Shown here: piece after piece, positions 32,463 through 34,121 of the stretch
Layout of the letters: every line of letters starts with the position of its first letter
Position numbering within the stretch: the first letter of the stretch is position 1
Assembly (NCBI GenBank): GCA_964639275.1
Contig: CAZXCQ010000026.1
Coordinates: 1-34,121, forward strand
Origin: CAZXCQ01 sp964639275
GTDB taxonomy: Bacteria > Desulfobacterota > DSM-4660 > Desulfatiglandales > Desulfatiglandaceae
Direction of reading: 5' to 3'
Length of the DNA: 34,121 nucleotides
Notes under the pieces: generated by a model
The model's input: the letters and a program-made list of their open reading frames with translations, nothing else
Told to the model about the DNA's origin: nothing
Databases searched by the model: none
Translations under genes and position numbers: made by a program

Positions 32463-32558
32463 ATGAAGCTTATCGTGGTAGGAGGCTCAGCGGGTGGTGC
32501 AACGGCGGCTACGAGGGCCAAAAGACTCTCGGAGGATGTTGAAAGGGCTGAAAAATAA
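32463..32558 (+). pseudogene. N-terminal fragment of an FAD/NAD(P)-dependent oxidoreductase (CoA-disulfide reductase type)
   Basis: A 31-codon frame with a good Shine-Dalgarno (GGGAGAAGAAG) starts MKLIVVGGSAGGATAATRAKRL, the FAD-binding beta-alpha unit of CoA-disulfide-reductase/NADH-oxidase-type flavoproteins. After SED the frame leaves the family and stops at 32556. Only the first 5-7% of a usual 450-550-residue protein remains. Confidence 0.65.
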
Positions 32559-32646
32559 GGTGCTGAAGGTTCAGTGGCAAACCAACGCTGAGAAAAGGCA
32601 GAATGACACGTCTTTGAGACGCGGAAACAAATAAGGAGGGAAAGTT

Positions 32647-33156
32647 ATGGCTAAAACGAAAGACAACTTGAAGGAGGCTTTTGCGGGTGAATCCCAGGCC
32701 TACCAGCGATACCTGGCCTACGCGCAAAGGGCCGCGGATGAGTACAAGGAGGGGGTTTACAAGCTTTTCCAAGCTGTTGCCGAGTCCGAAAGAATCCATG
32801 CGCGGCGTCATTTGGGCTATCTTAAAGGCATCCGAAGTACGGCTGAAAACCTCCTGGAGGCCATAGACGGGGAAGCCCGTGAATTTAAGACCCTCTACCC
32901 CAAAATGGTGGCCGAGGCAAAGAAAGAAAAGGAAGAAGGGCCGAAGATCAGTTTCAGTCATGCCAGTGAAGTCGAAAAGGTCCACCATGAGCTTTTCAAA
33001 AAGGCCATGAAAAATCCGGAGAAATTTCCGGTTCAAGACTACTTTATTTGCAATGCCTGCGGCTATATTGCGGAGAAGAAACCCCCCGACAAGTGCCCTG
33101 TTTGTGGTGCTGTGAAGAAAGGGTTCTACGAGGTCGTCAGTGTGAAATCTCCTTAG
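32647..33156 (+). CDS. Rubrerythrin
   Basis: A 169-residue non-haem diiron protein that reduces hydrogen peroxide in anaerobes. The N-terminal ferritin-like four-helix domain has LKEAFAGESQAYQRYLAYA, AVAESERIHARRHL and the second Glu/His helix in SEVEKVHHELFKKAM. The C-terminal rubredoxin-like domain has CNAC and CPVC (CNACGYIAEKKPPDKCPVCG). The start is the ATG at 32647, with AAGGAGG upstream. It is the only intact gene among scraps of oxidative-stress-type genes. Confidence 0.95.
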   Translation: MAKTKDNLKEAFAGESQAYQRYLAYAQRAADEYKEGVYKLFQAVAESERIHARRHLGYLKGIRSTAENLLEAIDGEAREFKTLYPKMVAEAKKEKEEGPKISFSHASEVEKVHHELFKKAMKNPEKFPVQDYFICNACGYIAEKKPPDKCPVCGAVKKGFYEVVSVKSP

Positions 33157-33298
33157 CATCATTTTTTTACTCAGCACGGAGACCTTCCGGGGAGGCGGGT
33201 CGTGCAAATTTGGCTGAAACGAGCCTATTAGTTTTACACGCCCCCGGCGAACGCCCTTAATGGGTGCTCGTCGAGGGAGGAGGGATCATTTTGCGGGA

Positions 33299-33721
33299 TT
33301 ACTCGGGGAATCTTAGTGTTACTCTCTCCCCATCTTTATCCCTTTTCACTTTCACTTTTAAATCGATACTCCCGTCACGGACCCCCAGGGCGAGCACGGT
33401 TTTGCCCTTTTCCTCTTCCAGATGCGTTATGTTACGCACGGTTTCGATGATTTTCCCTCCGATGGTCACCCCCGGCGCCGGGAGTTCAGCCGGACGGTAT
33501 TCCGCCATAACCTTCACGTGACCGTCCCCTGATCTTAGAATGGTGATTGTCTTGGTGTTCATGTTGATGCCGTGCAATGCAGCCAGAGCCAGCCACTTTA
33601 AGGCCGCCTCCGCTGCATCCTTCTCTTTCCCCAACTCGGACATTCCCTTAAGGGGATCTGCGGTGGCGAAACAGTCAATGTGTTCCTGAACCCTTTTGTG
33701 TAAAGTCTCCTTGTCTCTCAT
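33299..33721 (-). CDS. Conserved-looking hypothetical protein
   Basis: A 140-residue soluble protein that I do not recognise. The N-terminal half is alpha-helical (MRDKETLHKRVQEHIDC, and EAALKWLALAALHGINMNTK), and the C-terminal half is beta-rich and charged (GKTVLALGVRDGSIDLKVKV). It has no signal peptide, membrane segment or cysteine motif. Its codon use resembles its neighbours and it is longer than other frames here, so it is likely real. It is oriented toward rubrerythrin. Confidence 0.65.
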   Translation of the reverse strand: MRDKETLHKRVQEHIDCFATADPLKGMSELGKEKDAAEAALKWLALAALHGINMNTKTITILRSGDGHVKVMAEYRPAELPAPGVTIGGKIIETVRNITHLEEEKGKTVLALGVRDGSIDLKVKVKRDKDGERVTLRFPE

Positions 33722-34121
33722 GTCAGTGTCTCCCTTATAGAATCGTTTAGGCGATTTTGTGAATTTTAATGATGTTAGGCCGTCAAATAGTCGGGAAATA
33801 CTTGTCCCCCATGGCGATCTCGTCGAGGTTGGAAGAAATCGGCGATGGGTGAAGTCCAGTTCTTTAGGGCCGAAGGAGCTTCCCTTCGTTGATTCCTTTA
33901 TACCATTCTTTGCCTGCTCTTGGCCCTATTTGGCCCGTTCGTCTTCCTTGTTGTCTTTTAGAAAAGGCCAGCCGCCGTAGAAAAAACGACCGTAGCAAGT
34001 CCGGACTGAACATCGCTGTCCCCCGGAAAGTCAGGACATCCTCCAGTCCGAGAAGGCCTTGAATGAGCGGGGCTAGGCCCAGGATGGGGATGCTGAGTAT
34101 GAGAGAGACTCAGAACCGGCG
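33722..34121. other. Stretch without a supportable gene
   Basis: Only short frames occur. A minus-strand segment encoding LSIPILGLAPLIQGLLGLED and another encoding FFYGGWPFLKDNKEDERAK look protein-like but are interrupted and unassigned. They may be more gene scraps, or a gene entering from the right edge. Confidence 0.4.

Noticed and set aside
32509..33207. Long minus-strand frame (232 codons) opposite rubrerythrin
   Set aside because: Antisense shadow of a clear rubrerythrin gene.

Overview
The window looks like a chromosomal segment of an anaerobic member of the Desulfobacterota (the former Deltaproteobacteria). This is an inference from gene content. The indicators are PAS/HATPase kinase remnants, a 4-hydroxybenzoyl-CoA-reductase-like molybdoenzyme locus, a PaaK-type CoA ligase, a thiolase/DUF35 pair and rubrerythrin. 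No tRNA, rRNA, CRISPR array or insertion sequence was seen.

Layout. Positions 1-5232 hold a histidine kinase remnant, an intact MFS transporter and a three-subunit xanthine-dehydrogenase-family locus (FAD, 2Fe-2S and Mo subunits) wrecked by several deletions. Positions 5312-14292 hold CoA-linked catabolic genes on the plus strand: a phenylacetate-CoA-ligase-like enzyme, a cold shock protein, a URO-D-like protein, then an acyl-CoA ligase, thiolase homologue, DUF35-SCP2 fusion and 3-hydroxyacyl-CoA dehydrogenase. A DUF72 gene lies among them on the minus strand. Positions 14312-21274 hold a complete trp operon on the minus strand, trpL-E-G-D-C-F-B-A. Positions 21402-30383 hold an almost complete shikimate/Phe/Tyr operon on the plus strand: leader-aroK-aroC, second leader, then aroF-aroB-pheA-tyrA-aroD-aroE-aroA. 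Between them the two operons encode every step from DAHP to tryptophan, phenylalanine precursor and tyrosine precursor. Positions 30454-34121 hold two response regulators, several gene scraps, rubrerythrin and a hypothetical protein.

The main finding is regulatory. Three short unannotated leader peptides precede trpE, aroK and aroF, each followed by an intrinsic-terminator hairpin. They carry runs of aromatic codons: WWW before trpE, FYYYFW before aroK, and YWYGFFYYF before aroF. Complementary segments around each terminator can form competing hairpins. This suggests that the whole aromatic amino-acid pathway is controlled by ribosome-mediated transcription attenuation that senses Trp alone in one operon and Phe/Tyr/Trp together in the other. 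The DAHP synthase has no regulatory domain, which fits control at the level of transcription.

The second theme is a dispersed, hairpin-forming intergenic repeat of about 95 bp with seven copies, in two subtypes. Copies sit inside the trp and aro operons and even supply start or stop codons of neighbouring genes. The third theme is decay by deletion. At least six loci are gene remnants, several with junctions at short homologies, while the biosynthetic operons are intact.
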